NCBI GenBank assembly: GCA_037179515.1
Contig: JAXCGZ010007585.1
Span: 98,501-162,500 of the forward strand
Length of the DNA: 64,000 nucleotides
Direction: 5' to 3'
Origin: Halocaridina rubra
Lineage: Eukaryota > Arthropoda > Malacostraca > Decapoda > Atyidae
The number at the start of each line of letters is the position of its first letter. The stretch's first letter is position 1. The position numbers and the translations under genes are program-made. Under the pieces are notes generated by a model. The model was not told where the DNA came from, made no database searches, and saw nothing but the letters and a program-made list of their open reading frames with translations. Shown piece after piece: positions 36,122 through 50,405 of this stretch.

Positions 36122-38944
36122 TTGTTATACACAAATGCTGATGGATTAGCTGGTAAGGCAGTAGAATTAAAAGATAGGATTCACAACAGTAAGGCAGATA
36201 TAGTAGCAATTACAGAGACTAAGTTGAGTGAGGACATAAACAGTGTCACAGTTTTTCCTAAGGGCTTCAGAATACTAAGGGTCGAAAGATCTGAGAGGAC
36301 TGGTGGAGGGATAGCACTGCTCATAAGTGAGAGGATTCAAGTTGAAGAGATAAACTTGGCTATAGAAAGTGAGTTCAGGGAATTTCTTGTTGCTCGCATA
36401 AATACTGGGTCAGAGAGCATTATAATAACTGTTGTATACAACCCACCAAGGAACCAAAATAGGCTTGAAATTTATGAGGAAAGTCATATAGGTACGATTG
36501 AAGTCATAAACTCAGTTGTTAACATGGCGCGGGAGAAAAAATGTAGGATTTTGATTATGGGAGACTTTAATCATAAAGAGATAGATTGGATAAATCTTGA
36601 CCCACACAGTGGTGAGGACTCCTTTGGGGCAAGATTCCTAGATTGCGTACAAGGGAATTTCCTACACCAACATGTAATGGAACCAACAAGAGCCAGGGGT
36701 GGGGATGAGCCATCACTACTTGATCTGGTGTTCACAGATAATGTGTTGGATATTGAAAATATTGAGTATGAACCACCAATTGGAAAGAGTGACCACTGTG
36801 TGTTGTTGATGGAGTATATCATTGAAGACATTCTTCCTGAGAGTAGAGGCACTGAGGACATGAGGAGGAACTATCAGAAAGGAGATTACATCAAAATGAA
36901 TGAGCTTTTTGCAGTTATTGACTGGAGAACCTTATTTTACAACAAACCTGTACAAGAAATGTATGACATCTTTTGTGAGAAATATGGGAAGATTGTAGAT
37001 TGCTGCATACCTGTCACCAAAGTAGGTGTAATTCATGCCAGAGAGAAATGGTTTGATAATGGGTGTAAAAGAGCTAAGGAGTGGAGAGACAAATGCTGGA
37101 AAAGGTATAGGAGGAGAAAAAACATAAATGCCTGGCAAACCTACAAAAGAGCAAGAAATGACTACCTAAGTAAAAGGAGAGAGGCAGAGAAAGATTATGA
37201 GAGGGACATCACCAGGAAGGCGAAAGAAAATCCCAAGCTTTTCCACAGCTTTATCAGAGGAAAACTGAAGGTAAAAGAACAGGTTTTAAGGCTAAAGAGA
37301 GCGGATGGAAGCATCACTGAGACGGACGAAGAGATCTGCAAAGAATTGAACAAGGAGTTTCAGTCAGTATTTACAGTAGAAAATACCCCACCCCCTCAGA
37401 TTGCAGTGATAGAAGCTCAAGGGCCGGTATTAGAGAACATCAACCTTACAGCCACAGAGGTATGCAAAGCGCTGATGGATTTAGATGTTCATAAAGCTAC
37501 AGGTCCTGATGACATATCCCCTCATGTGCTTAAAAAATGCGCAAACACAATATCAGTGGCACTAAGTATCATATTTAAGGAGTCATTGGAGTCGGGGGAG
37601 ATTCCAAGATGCTGGAAACAAGCAAATGTGATACCTATCTTCAAAAAGGGAAGGAGGGATACGGCTCTGAACTATAGACCAGTTTCCTTGACCAGCATAG
37701 TTTGCAAAGTTATGGAGAAACTACTAAGGAAACATATCTCTCTTCACTTGGAATCCTTCAACTTTTTGTCAGTGAGGCAACATGGCTTCAGAGAAGGAAG
37801 ATCAACAGTAACAAACTTATTAGAATTTTATGATGAGGTAAGCCAAATCTTACAGGAAAGAGAGGGCTGGGCAGATTGCATATTCCTAGACTTCCAGAAA
37901 GCGTTTGACACTGTTCCACATGGGAGACTTATTAGGAAGCTGCAATCAATGGCTAGAATAGGTGGAAATGTCTTGGAATGGATAAAAACTTACTTAGAAG
38001 GAAGGGAACAGAGGGTTAGAGTAAGACACTCAGTGTCTGAATGGAGAAGAGTTAGTAGTGGAGTTCCACAGGGTTCAGTTTTAGGGCCACTTTTGTTCCT
38101 TGTATATGTAAATGACCTACCAGAGTCTGTAAATTCATTCATGAATATGTTTGCAGATGATGCAAAGATTGTGAAGAAAGTAAAAAACGAGAACAATGGT
38201 AGAGAACTTCAGGAGGATCTAAATAATCTGCATGAGTGGTCAGAAAAGTGGCTAATGAAATTCAATACCTCAAAATGTAAGGTAATGAGAATGGGTACAA
38301 GTGCAAGAAGGCCCAAGCTTGACTACTCGGTGGCTGGAGTACAACTTCAGGAGACAGAAAATGAGAGAGATCTAGGAGTAAACATATTGGCAGATTTGTC
38401 TCCAGAAATACATATAAATGGCGTAGTAAGGGCAGCATATGCATTCTTATCAAATGTAAGGGTAGCCTTCAGGCACATGGACAAGGAAATGTTCAGAAAT
38501 ATTTATGTAACCTATGTGAGGCCAAAACTGGAATATGCAGCCCCCTTTTGGAATCCGCACTTGAAAAAGCACATAGCTAAGCTTGAAAAAGTTCAAAGAC
38601 ATGCCACGAAACTGGTACCAGAAATACGCAATCTCGGTTATGATGAGAGGCTGAGGGAATTAGACTTGCCATCACTCGAAGCTAGAAGAGTAAGGGGGGA
38701 TATGGTGACAGTCTTTAAATTCCTTCATGGTTATGATAGAGTGGATAGGGATCGATATTTCGATATGGCTGGCTCTAGAACTAGAGGTCATAGTTTGAAG
38801 CTTCGGAAGAAAACTTGTTTGCAGGATGTAAGGAAATACTTTTTCAGTGTAAGAGTAGTTGATAATTGGAATTCGCTAAGCGAGGAGGTAGTTAATGCTA
38901 CCTCAATCCATAGTTTTAAGGACAGGTATGATAAGTATCACTAA
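36122..38944 (+). CDS. CR1-like LINE ORF2: AP-endonuclease and reverse transcriptase, intact
   Basis: 940 codons without a break. The endonuclease part has LYTNADGL (residues 2-9), ITETKL (30-35), IMGDFNHKEIDW (about 146) and SDHCVLL (about 224). The RT part has GPDDISPHVLKK, NVIPIFKKGR, NYRPVSLTSIVCKVMEKLL, QHGFREGRSTVTNLLEF, FLDFQKAFDTVPH (about 588), SSGVPQGSVLGPLLF (about 645) and the catalytic MFADDAKI (about 675). The C-terminus ends ...SFKDRYDKYH. There is no clear ATG at the start; the frame begins TTG (LLYTNADG) directly after ORF1. All catalytic blocks are present, so this copy may be recent. Clade: CR1/Jockey group, approximate. Confidence 0.93.
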   Translation: MLYTNADGLAGKAVELKDRIHNSKADIVAITETKLSEDINSVTVFPKGFRILRVERSERTGGGIALLISERIQVEEINLAIESEFREFLVARINTGSESIIITVVYNPPRNQNRLEIYEESHIGTIEVINSVVNMAREKKCRILIMGDFNHKEIDWINLDPHSGEDSFGARFLDCVQGNFLHQHVMEPTRARGGDEPSLLDLVFTDNVLDIENIEYEPPIGKSDHCVLLMEYIIEDILPESRGTEDMRRNYQKGDYIKMNELFAVIDWRTLFYNKPVQEMYDIFCEKYGKIVDCCIPVTKVGVIHAREKWFDNGCKRAKEWRDKCWKRYRRRKNINAWQTYKRARNDYLSKRREAEKDYERDITRKAKENPKLFHSFIRGKLKVKEQVLRLKRADGSITETDEEICKELNKEFQSVFTVENTPPPQIAVIEAQGPVLENINLTATEVCKALMDLDVHKATGPDDISPHVLKKCANTISVALSIIFKESLESGEIPRCWKQANVIPIFKKGRRDTALNYRPVSLTSIVCKVMEKLLRKHISLHLESFNFLSVRQHGFREGRSTVTNLLEFYDEVSQILQEREGWADCIFLDFQKAFDTVPHGRLIRKLQSMARIGGNVLEWIKTYLEGREQRVRVRHSVSEWRRVSSGVPQGSVLGPLLFLVYVNDLPESVNSFMNMFADDAKIVKKVKNENNGRELQEDLNNLHEWSEKWLMKFNTSKCKVMRMGTSARRPKLDYSVAGVQLQETENERDLGVNILADLSPEIHINGVVRAAYAFLSNVRVAFRHMDKEMFRNIYVTYVRPKLEYAAPFWNPHLKKHIAKLEKVQRHATKLVPEIRNLGYDERLRELDLPSLEARRVRGDMVTVFKFLHGYDRVDRDRYFDMAGSRTRGHSLKLRKKTCLQDVRKYFFSVRVVDNWNSLSEEVVNATSIHSFKDRYDKYH

Positions 38945-40986
<2,042 letters not shown>

Positions 40987-40987
40987 C

Positions 40988-41067
<80 letters not shown>
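40987..41067. repeat. (GA)n microsatellite
   Basis: About 80 bp of GA with one AA interruption. Confidence 0.95.
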
Positions 41068-41069
<2 letters not shown>

Positions 41070-41164
41070 ACCATAGCAACTGTAGGCGATGGATACTAGA
41101 GGTAAAACTATCTTGGATATTTAAACTATGATCTCCCATATATATTTTACACATACATACATAC

Positions 41165-41167
<3 letters not shown>

Positions 41168-41231
<64 letters not shown>
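41168..41231. repeat. (GA)n microsatellite
   Basis: Preceded by (CATA)n at 41151-41167. Confidence 0.95.
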
Positions 41232-41234
<3 letters not shown>

Positions 41235-41987
41235 TACAGTATAATCATATTCATTACTATAATTATTTGTAATCGGAACTACAAATTGATCCATAAGTTC
41301 TCCGAGCACAGAGCGAATTCAGTATTCCTTACTCTTAATCATATGCAATAAAAATTTTACTATAAAATTCATTCATTAGGAATTCCAAGAATATGGCGCA
41401 TTCATATTTCTATACGATAATCTTTTTAACTATATGAAATAAAATATAATTACCATAAACTTCAGCTCGTTCACGCATTACAGTTACCTGAAACGTTGGC
41501 AAACTTTCACAGATGCGTTCTCTGCACACAAAACGAATACTATTTATCATACATTTAATTCATATGAAATGAAACGTTTACCATTAAATTTCAGTTCGGT
41601 ACGAAAGCGAAGGATCTAAAGCATATTTATATAACGACCAACATTAACAAATTACAAAGAACACTAAAAAGAGGTAATTTAATCATAAGAAACGCTCCTG
41701 CCAAAATAATAGCAAAACAAGCGCCAATACTATTCTTTTTAAAAGTTTAAAGTGCTTTACAGTATTTCGAAAACCTTAATTCACCACTTTTTTCTTTAAT
41801 TCACTTGCTCCTTTACTATACATAATTGGTATTGTTTAATTTATTAATTAGCACTGTTTAATTAATCTCATAAGAGAATATTTATAGAAATCCATGTAAT
41901 AAAAACAATATCTAATTATTTTTAATGAAAATACAAAGGTAATCGTTTTTTCTTGTTTGTATTGTACTTACCTGTAATTTCACGTGA
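41232..41987. other. AT-rich intergenic, nothing recognised
   Basis: No gene or repeat boundary is seen. Confidence 0.5.

Positions 41988-42958
<971 letters not shown>

Positions 42959-43004
<46 letters not shown>
42959..43004. repeat. (CT)n microsatellite
   Basis: About 45 bp of CT, ending exactly at a CR1-like LINE fragment. Confidence 0.95.
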
Positions 43005-43008
<4 letters not shown>

Positions 43009-43705
43009 GAAGACATTTGATACATTCCAACACAGGACTCATTAAGAAGCTGCGAATAATAGGTGGATAAAAACCTACTTAGGAAGGGAGCACAGGATCA
43101 GAGTAAGACATGCAATGTCTGACTGGACTTAGGTTAACAGTGGAGTTCCGCAGAGATGTTCAAAAGCCACTTCTCTATCCTATGTATGATCTGCTAGAGT
43201 CTATATGTACATTTATTAATATGATTACACATGACGCAAATATTATGAAAAGTAAATGAAGAAAATAGTTCCAGAGAACAAAAGGAAATCCTAAATAACT
43301 TGCATGAGTGGTCAAAGCGGTTAATACTTCAATACCTCGTCATCTTTGTTATGATAAAAGGCCCAAGGAGTCAGAGTTACTGTCACTCGAAGATAGAAAA
43401 GAGATGGGACTATAGTAACGGTTTTAAATTCCCTCATGGTATTGAGACTGGAAAGGGAGCGACGTTTTGACATGAGTGGCTCTAGAACTAGAGGACTCTA
43501 GAGCTTTATAAGAAAACACCGTTGCAGGATATAAGGAAGTACGGTTTAGTGTAGAAGAGTTGATAACTGAAATTCGTTAAGTAACGAAACAACTATTAAG
43601 AACATAGAGTGATAGATAGTGAGTAAAAAAAATGAAACCTACTGTCAGGAAATGAGGAGTTAGAAGCATAAGGCTCTTTCTCGTGACCACAAGAAGGTAA
43701 ATAAG
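43005..43705 (+). pseudogene. CR1-like LINE, degenerate copy with internal deletion
   Basis: Matches the intact element from about 37897 (TTTGACAC.GTTCCACA, here TTTGATACATTCCAACAC) through GTTCCGCAG, then skips most of 38290-38680, and resumes at TCACTCGAAG and TGGCTCTAGAACTAGAGG to GGCTCTTTC. Many stops and frameshifts make it inactive. The tail repeats are lost. Confidence 0.8.
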
Positions 43706-43787
43706 ACCGGGAAAATACACACGCAACGAGGTTCGTGGAATTTACGTAGCGCCAAAGATAAGAACTATACACAGTTCGTTTCGTACA

Positions 43788-43790
<3 letters not shown>

Positions 43791-43839
<49 letters not shown>
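43791..43839. repeat. (CT)n microsatellite
   Basis: About 49 bp of CT. The 143-codon minus-strand frame across it is not supported as a gene. Confidence 0.95.
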
Positions 43840-43844
<5 letters not shown>

Positions 43845-44229
43845 ACAGCCACAGCGCGCGCAATGTAAAACACCATGTACTATTTCCCGCAAGTAACGCG
43901 CTCCGTTTCGTACAAACATGTTTAGAATGTGGAGTAATGGCTTCGTAAAATAGTAAAAATTTTCCCTTAAGACACGATTACGTAATGCAATATAAACATA
44001 CAAATAAATAAATATATAAATAAACAAATAAATATATAAACAGACAAATAAATTAATACTGTATTATATTACAACCAAACCACTACACAAGCAAGATTTA
44101 TTTCGAATATTATTTGAAGCTGTATGATGCAACCATCCTTTGATATTTCACACGTGCAAATACTGCCTGCTCTAACATGTTGACAGTTCTGATAATTTTG
44201 TAAATGGCGCTGTTTTTTTTTTTAATGTA

Positions 44230-44990
44230 AATATCATATTAATAATGACCTGTGATCATTTACATATAAAACATAAGCAAATTTGAAAAAAAAATCGATT
44301 TACTTAGGTAAGACTTTAGGAAAACATTTATAAATGACCTATGATAATTGGCATTTGAAAAGTACACAGATATGAAAATAAAAAAAAAAAAATGATCGAG
44401 GGTAGAGAATGACCTGCTTTATTTACATATGACACATACAAAATGTGAAAAACAAATATTTCAATTAAAGATAAATTATTTTTTTTATATTGTAAGAAGT
44501 AACCCCAGCGAGTTCTGGGTTATTCATATTGACAATGCAAGTCACCTAATCTAACCTAACCTCAACTTTACAAGATAAGGTTAATTAATAACATGTGAAA
44601 AGCTAATTTGAAAAATATACATATATGCTAAATATTTATATTTTCTTATAGTTGAAGCTTATATTAGGCGTGATCTTTGGTGAAGTAAGTACCTCTAAAA
44701 GAGACACAAATATGAAAAAAAAGGTTATATTTGAGACGGGAACGGCTGGTGACGATTTACATTAAAAACATACTCAAATATAAGGAAAAACATTATTATA
44801 GAAATGAATTATTATACTAGTAACCTGGGAATTATATCTGAACGCACACATAAAAAAAATGATTTTATTAATGGTGAAAATGATTTGATTGATGGCCTGT
44901 GATAAACTATATTTCAAATGTACACATACGAAAAAAAAGAGATATTTTAGAGGGGATTATTTATTGAAAATATGGGATGTTATATTTTGA
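44230..44990. repeat. Degenerate ~80-90-bp tandem repeat
   Basis: (A)TGACCT(G/A)TGAT(C/A)ATTTACAT...ACATA..(A)AATATGAAAAAAA recurs near 44247, 44335, 44410, 44748 and 44893, with gaps. Confidence 0.5.
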
Positions 44991-45496
44991 GACAAATATA
45001 AATCAAAATAGTTGGTAAATGTACTAAAACTAATTTTTTTTTCATTTATTGGTGGGAGAAAGGAGCAAGCCTTGCTTTTTTTTTTCCTCACGAAGGAAAA
45101 GAATAGCCACAACCACTAAAAAAAAAACACCAATAGCCAATTGCAATCTAACCATACGAAACCTAGCTCAGTGTATCAGTATAATACCGAAAGTATTGCT
45201 TAAACAACGAAGAAATAAGTGTTTTTCAGTATGAAAATTGAAGGGATAAGTCTGTGCAGTATCCTCGAATATCCAATTTGACTTCCATTTTTCGTTTACT
45301 CTTTACTTGTTTCCTTATCAGTTTACATGATATTATAATTTTTATTTGGGGGGGAAATTCCATTTTATATAATTATTTTGCTCCCTATCAATTTTGTTTG
45401 TCCTCAAATTACGAATACTCAGAAAAAAAAAATTAAACCCAAATCTTTTAGGATGTGAATATTTAGCTTAGAAAGACCAAAATATAAGTATTCCAG

Positions 45497-45499
<3 letters not shown>

Positions 45500-45581
<82 letters not shown>

Positions 45582-45618
45582 ATATGGCTAACAATGATTT
45601 CAAACCAAGAATGGATTG

Positions 45619-45697
<79 letters not shown>

Positions 45698-45698
45698 G
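45500..45698. repeat. (AT)n and (AAT)n microsatellites
   Basis: (AT)n 45500-45577 and (AAT)n 45627-45698, separated by unique sequence. Confidence 0.95.
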
Positions 45699-45898
45699 TG
45701 ATTGCAACCGAAATTCAAGTCTCGTCTGCGCAAACTACATTAATCTGAGAGGCATTTGTAGTATGTATATAATAACGCAGACATGATTAGAAATAGCAGT
45801 TGGGGGTAATACGAAAAAAAAAAATCGTGTTATAATACAGAGAAAACAAAACCTCTTGAATGATGGGGAATCAATCTCAAGTCAATGTAATATTTTTG

Positions 45899-45998
45899 GG
45901 TGCCGCTTTCGCTTATCTAGGTGTCATGAACATACTTCCTAACCTAACCTAACCTAGTAGATATTCCTTCCTTGTACATAACAAGCGGAAGTAGCACC
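45899..45998. mobile_element. Small palindromic MITE, copy 2
   Basis: Left GGTGCCGCTTTCGCTTATC and right GGTGCTACTTCCGCTTGTTA (inverted). The 100-bp element is flanked by TATTTTTG and TATTTTTC (7 of 8 identical). Same family as 20593-20695. The centre contains (CCTAA)3. Confidence 0.78.
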
Positions 45999-46012
45999 TA
46001 TTTTTCTTATTT

Positions 46013-46015
<3 letters not shown>

Positions 46016-46051
<36 letters not shown>
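46016..46051. repeat. (GA)n microsatellite
   Basis: About 36 bp of GA. Confidence 0.93.
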
Positions 46052-46055
<4 letters not shown>

Positions 46056-46429
46056 TGCACATAACTGAATGAATGAGTTATTTGTAGCTTTAGACAAGAA
46101 CTAGACTAGAGACAACCATGATAAGTAGATTCGATTTTCCCAGATCAATCCTCTAACGCGGGAAAAAAGTCTGGTAAGATATATTACATGGAAACAAAGG
46201 CGGTAATAACTAAAATTAATTATTATTCCTTAACAATTTTAGCTTGAGTTTTATTAATATTCCCTGGTATTAACTGTCAACACTTAAGCGAATATTTTTT
46301 TCAATCGTACGGCTGACAAGCATTTACTGCAGGAATGCTGAAAATGTGGCAACGCTGCAAAAGTATCTTTCATGGGACGCCCAAAATCGTTGATGAGCTA
46401 CAACTCCCGATCGTACTTGGGGCCGCAGC

Positions 46430-46717
46430 ATACACCTTACTTATGGCTCTTCCTAGGGTAAACTGTAGAGAAGTTTCGGCTCTTCCTAGCGTAGACTGCG
46501 AATTCACCGTCCCTCCTTGTGCAGACTGTATAGAAGCTATGGGCTTTCATAGTGTAATATATAAACTACAGTGCCTCCTAGTTTAGTCTGTTGTTAAGCT
46601 TAGGTCCTTCCTAATGTAGACTGTAGAGAAGATATATATTTTCGTAGTGTAGAATTTAGAGATGCTATACCCCTTTCTATTGTGGGGAAAATATGTTCCT
46701 TCTTAGGTAGTGTAAAT
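46430..46717. repeat. ~35-bp minisatellite, left part
   Basis: Units of the type GTAGACTGTAGAGAAGCTATG + TTCTTCCTAGT recur from about 46445 to 46717. The array is interrupted at GTGTAAAT by a LINE and resumes at 51213. The open frame 46335-46586 is a by-product of the repeat. Confidence 0.8.
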
Positions 46718-46998
46718 AAAAAAAAAAAACCCATTTATTTCCATTTTGTACAATGGTTATTCAACATTAATAGTAACTTATAAGTAGACATGTAATTAAA
46801 CTAATAAATAAGAGGGTTAGACATATAGTTAAATTAAATGTAGCTTTCATAGAAAATAATAATGCTGTAATAAAAATGTTAACAATAATGTTAATAATAA
46901 AGTAGTAAGTATGCCACTAGATACAGGATCGTTATTATTGGCATCATTTCCATATTTGTTTCCTTACAATGAGAATAATTAGTCCTTAATGAGCAGCA

Positions 46999-47308
46999 AC
47001 TATTTGTCCAAAAGAAAACTATATAGTTTGCCTTTGAAAGCTGTGAAGGAGGATGCATTTTTAAGATGCTCTGGAATATTATTCCAGAGTGTTGGCCCTT
47101 TGATAGTGATCATCTTTGAACCTGCTTCTGTGTTTGTTCTGTGAATAAAGAGCTCACTGCTCTGTCTTGTGTTGGTTCCCCTTATATCCCTGACTGTTTT
47201 TAAATCAAATAGCCAGCTAGGATAATGATGGTCCACAATTTTGAATACAAAAACATAAATAGCATAAGCGACCTTATTTTCTGCCCGCAGCCACCCAAGT
47301 TTAATGAA
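46999..47308 (-). pseudogene. LINE ORF2 C-terminal piece (downstream of RTE insertion)
   Basis: On the minus strand it reads KLGWLRAENKVAYAIYVF, then DHHYPSWLFDLKTVRDIRG, GTNTRQSSELF, IKGPTLWNNIPEHLKNASS and a stop near 46999. This is the usual C-terminal tail of Jockey/CR1-group ORF2. It is separated from the RT part by the RTE insertion. Joining the two sides leaves the frame one base short. Confidence 0.8.
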
Positions 47309-50300
47309 GCCTCTGGGTTGCTAGAAATAGCAGCCCAGTGCCGGTCCCAAGCCCGGAAAAATGGGGAGGGTTGGCGTCAGGAAGGGCATCCGGCTGTAAA
47401 ACCCTTTTGCCAAAACCCATGGATAGCAGTCGAGAGAATACCGAAGATGGCCAGGGCATACCCCGCTCACGCGACGCACAGAGGAGCCCGACCTCTGTTG
47501 AAACTGGACGAGGGTTACCGCATCAATATGGACGGGTGCGGCTAAAGAAGCGAGTCCATACCCTGAGGATTGCTACTCTTAACATCGGTAGCATGACCGG
47601 TAGAGGAAGAGAAGTTGCGGATTTGATGGAGAGAAGGAAGATTAACATACTGTGTGTACAAGAGACAAGATGGAAAGGAAATAAAGCGCGAGATTTGGGT
47701 GGAGGCTACAAGTTGATATACAGTGGAGCGGATGAGAGAGGAAGAAATGGAGTGGGTGTGGTGCTAGACCCCGAAACCAAGGAGGAGCTGGTGGAGGTGG
47801 TGAGGAAGAGCAGCAGGATTTTGAGGATCAAGTTGGTATATGGTCAGGAAGCAATAAACGTGATCAGCGCATATGCCCCCCAAGTTGGGTGCGGTGACGC
47901 AGAGAAGGAAACGTTCTGGCAAGAAATGGACGAAGTACAGAGGGAGGTCCTGCCGGGGGAGAGGTGTGTCGTGGGCGGCGACTTAAACGGGCATATAGGA
48001 CATGACAATGATGGAGTGAGACGAGTTCATGGAGGCAAAGGTACTGGAGTGAAAAACCAGGAGGGGGAGAGTGTGCTGGAATTTGCCATAGCATTTGACA
48101 TGGCGATCCTGAACACGTTCTTCATCAAAAACAGCTACCGGACATACAGGAGTGGTCCCAGAGAGAGTCAAATCGACTTCCTCCTGTACCGAAGAGAAAA
48201 CATCCGAGAAGTGGAAGACTGTAAAGTACTACAAGGAGAGAGTGTGGGAGCGCAGCACAGCCCAGTTGTGGCGAAGCTGGTTGTAAGGACGCGAAGGACC
48301 GGAGTCGAGAGGGGAGAACCTAGGATCAAGTGGTGGAAACTCAAGGATGAGGTGGTGCGGCAGGAGTTCAAGAGGAAAGCACTACAAGGGATAGAAGAGG
48401 CAGAGGAGGTGGATCAGTGGTGGAAAAGGAACAGTGAAGTGATCAGGAGTACGGCAGAGGAAGTCCTCGGAAAGTCATCTGGAAAGAAGCCGAGAAACGG
48501 AAAAGAGTCTTGGTGGTGGTCCTCAAATTGCAAAGAGAAGATAGAAAAGAAGAAAAAGATGAAGAAAGCTTACGACAAGGAAAGAACAGAGGAGCGTAAA
48601 GCTATGTTGAAAGATGCAAATAAGGAGGCGAAGAGGGCTGTAGCACAGGCGCGTGCAGCAGCACTGCAGGATATGTATGAGAACCTTGAAACAAAGGAGG
48701 GACAGAAGAGAATCTATAAGTTAGCAAAAGAAAGGAACAGATCGACAAAGGACCTAACATCAATAAAGCAAATCAAGGATAAGAACGGAAGAGTGCTTAC
48801 TGACCCCGACATGATTAAAATGAGGTGGAGGGACTACTACGAAGAACATCTAAATCAGGAAAATCCAAGAATACGAAGAGGTGAAGGAGTGGGAATGGAG
48901 GGAGAGGTAGACGCTGTGAGTGAGGCGGAAGTCAGAGAAGCGTTGAAGAAGATGAAAAATGGAAAGTCAGTAGGGCCAGACCAGATTCCTGTAGAGGTAT
49001 GGAAGAGTTTAGGCGAAGAAGGGATACGGGTGCTGACAAAGTTCCTGAACATGGTGATGAAGGAAGAGACTATTCCGAACGAGTGGAGAGATAGTATAAT
49101 GGTACCGATTTTCAAAGAAAAGGGAGACATCCAGAGTTGCAACAACTATAGAGGAATTAAGCTAACATCTCACACTATGAAGCTGCTGGAAAGAGTGTTG
49201 GATAAAAGGCTGAGGGAGGAGACAGAAGTTTGTAGTGAGCAGTTTGGTTTTATGAAAGGTCGAGGAACAATGGATGCAGTATTCGCAATGAGGCAGACAA
49301 TGGAAAAATATAGAGATAAGCAAAGAGGGCTGTACATGGCGTTTATTGACCTGGAAAAAGCTTATGATCGGGTCCCGAGAAGCGAGGTGTGGAGGAGTAT
49401 GAGGTCGAAGGGAGTGAAGGAGAAGTATGTCAAGATAGTTCAGGACATATACAGGGAAGCCACAACAAGAGTAAGAAGTACAGTTGGCACTACAGAGCCT
49501 TTTCAGGTGAAAGTTGGACTCCATCAGGGATCAGCTCTTAGCCCCTATCTATTTAACCTTCTCATGGATGTGATGGTGGAGGAAGTGACAAAGGAGGCAC
49601 CATGGAGCATGCTCTTTGCAGACGATATTGTTTTGGTCTCCGAGAGCCGTGAAGAATTGCAAGAGAGGTTGGAGCTATGGAGGGGTTTGCTGGAGGATTA
49701 CGGACTGAAGGTGAACAGACAGAAAATGGAGTACCTGGAGTGCAATGTGACACAAGGAGGCGACCTGTTCATGCAAGACCACAAGCTCCCAAAGGCGGAC
49801 GCCTTCAAATACCTCGGCTCCTACGTAACGGAGGATGGAGACCTAGAGAGAGAGATTGATCATAGGATCCAGGTAGCGTGGAACAGCTGGAAGAGAACAT
49901 CAGGGGTGCTATGTGACAAGAAAATCAGTGCTAGAGTGAAAGGAAAAGTGTACAAGTCAGTTATGAGACCAGCGTTGCTGTACGGTGCGGAGACGTGGCC
50001 GGTGAAAAAGGTTCAAGAAAGGAAGATAGATGTCGCAGAAATGAGAATGCTGAGGTGGATGTGTGGGGTGACGAGGGAGGACAGGATACGAAATGACCAG
50101 ATCAGAGGTACAGTGAAGGTGGTGGAGGCATCGGCGAAAGCGCAGGAGAGGAGATTACAGTGGTTCGGTCATGTGAAGAGGAGAGAAGAAGACTACGTGG
50201 GTGTGAGAGTGATGGAGATGGACGTGGAGGGCAGACGTAGACGAGGAAGACCTAAACTACGGTGGAAGGACCGACTGAAGGAGGATCTCAGAGAGAGACA

Positions 50301-50405
50301 GCTGGAGGAGGAGCAAGTGATGGACCGGAACCAGTGGAGACGACTAGTGAAGAGATGCGACCCCATATGAAAATGGGAACGCAAATAGAGGAAGAAGAAG
50401 AAGAA
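47309..50405 (+). mobile_element. RTE-type LINE, apparently full length
   Basis: Starts at about 47309 (GCCTCTGGGTTGCTAG) with a 5' UTR containing GTGCCGGTCCCAAGCCCGG and GTCAGGAAGGGCATCCGG. It carries one long ORF and ends with GACCCCATATGAAAATGGG and (GAA)n at 50405. It is inserted in the minus-strand LINE with little or no target duplication (a GAA is shared). G+C is clearly higher than in the surroundings. Confidence 0.88.
47419..50370 (+). CDS. RTE-type LINE polyprotein: endonuclease and reverse transcriptase, intact
   Basis: ATG at 47419 (MDSSRENTEDG) opens a 983-codon frame to TGA 50368-50370. The frame is open further upstream (to 47338) without an ATG. The endonuclease has LRIATLNIGSMTG, VQETRWKG (about residue 80), AYAPQVGC, GGDLNGHIG (about 187), SQIDFLLY and QHSPVV where SDH is usual. 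RT blocks are GPDQIPVEVWK, SIMVPIFKEKGD, NNYRGIKLTSHTMKLLERVL, EQFGFMKGRGTMDAVFAMRQ, AFIDLEKAYDRVPR (about 641), LHQGSALSPYLFNLLMDVM and MLFADDIVLV (about 730). The C-terminus has LQWFGHVKRR and RRGRPKLRWKDRL. Proteins like this are often mislabelled 'craniofacial development protein 2-like'. No lesions are seen. Confidence 0.94.
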   Translation: MDSSRENTEDGQGIPRSRDAQRSPTSVETGRGLPHQYGRVRLKKRVHTLRIATLNIGSMTGRGREVADLMERRKINILCVQETRWKGNKARDLGGGYKLIYSGADERGRNGVGVVLDPETKEELVEVVRKSSRILRIKLVYGQEAINVISAYAPQVGCGDAEKETFWQEMDEVQREVLPGERCVVGGDLNGHIGHDNDGVRRVHGGKGTGVKNQEGESVLEFAIAFDMAILNTFFIKNSYRTYRSGPRESQIDFLLYRRENIREVEDCKVLQGESVGAQHSPVVAKLVVRTRRTGVERGEPRIKWWKLKDEVVRQEFKRKALQGIEEAEEVDQWWKRNSEVIRSTAEEVLGKSSGKKPRNGKESWWWSSNCKEKIEKKKKMKKAYDKERTEERKAMLKDANKEAKRAVAQARAAALQDMYENLETKEGQKRIYKLAKERNRSTKDLTSIKQIKDKNGRVLTDPDMIKMRWRDYYEEHLNQENPRIRRGEGVGMEGEVDAVSEAEVREALKKMKNGKSVGPDQIPVEVWKSLGEEGIRVLTKFLNMVMKEETIPNEWRDSIMVPIFKEKGDIQSCNNYRGIKLTSHTMKLLERVLDKRLREETEVCSEQFGFMKGRGTMDAVFAMRQTMEKYRDKQRGLYMAFIDLEKAYDRVPRSEVWRSMRSKGVKEKYVKIVQDIYREATTRVRSTVGTTEPFQVKVGLHQGSALSPYLFNLLMDVMVEEVTKEAPWSMLFADDIVLVSESREELQERLELWRGLLEDYGLKVNRQKMEYLECNVTQGGDLFMQDHKLPKADAFKYLGSYVTEDGDLEREIDHRIQVAWNSWKRTSGVLCDKKISARVKGKVYKSVMRPALLYGAETWPVKKVQERKIDVAEMRMLRWMCGVTREDRIRNDQIRGTVKVVEASAKAQERRLQWFGHVKRREEDYVGVRVMEMDVEGRRRRGRPKLRWKDRLKEDLRERQLEEEQVMDRNQWRRLVKRCDPI

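Noticed and set aside
46335..46586. 83-codon open frame
   Set aside because: Created by the ~35-bp minisatellite; ends within the array with no features.
47225..47545. 106-codon open frame at the RTE 5' end
   Set aside because: Crosses the junction between the older LINE and the RTE 5' UTR, so it is not an ancestral gene.
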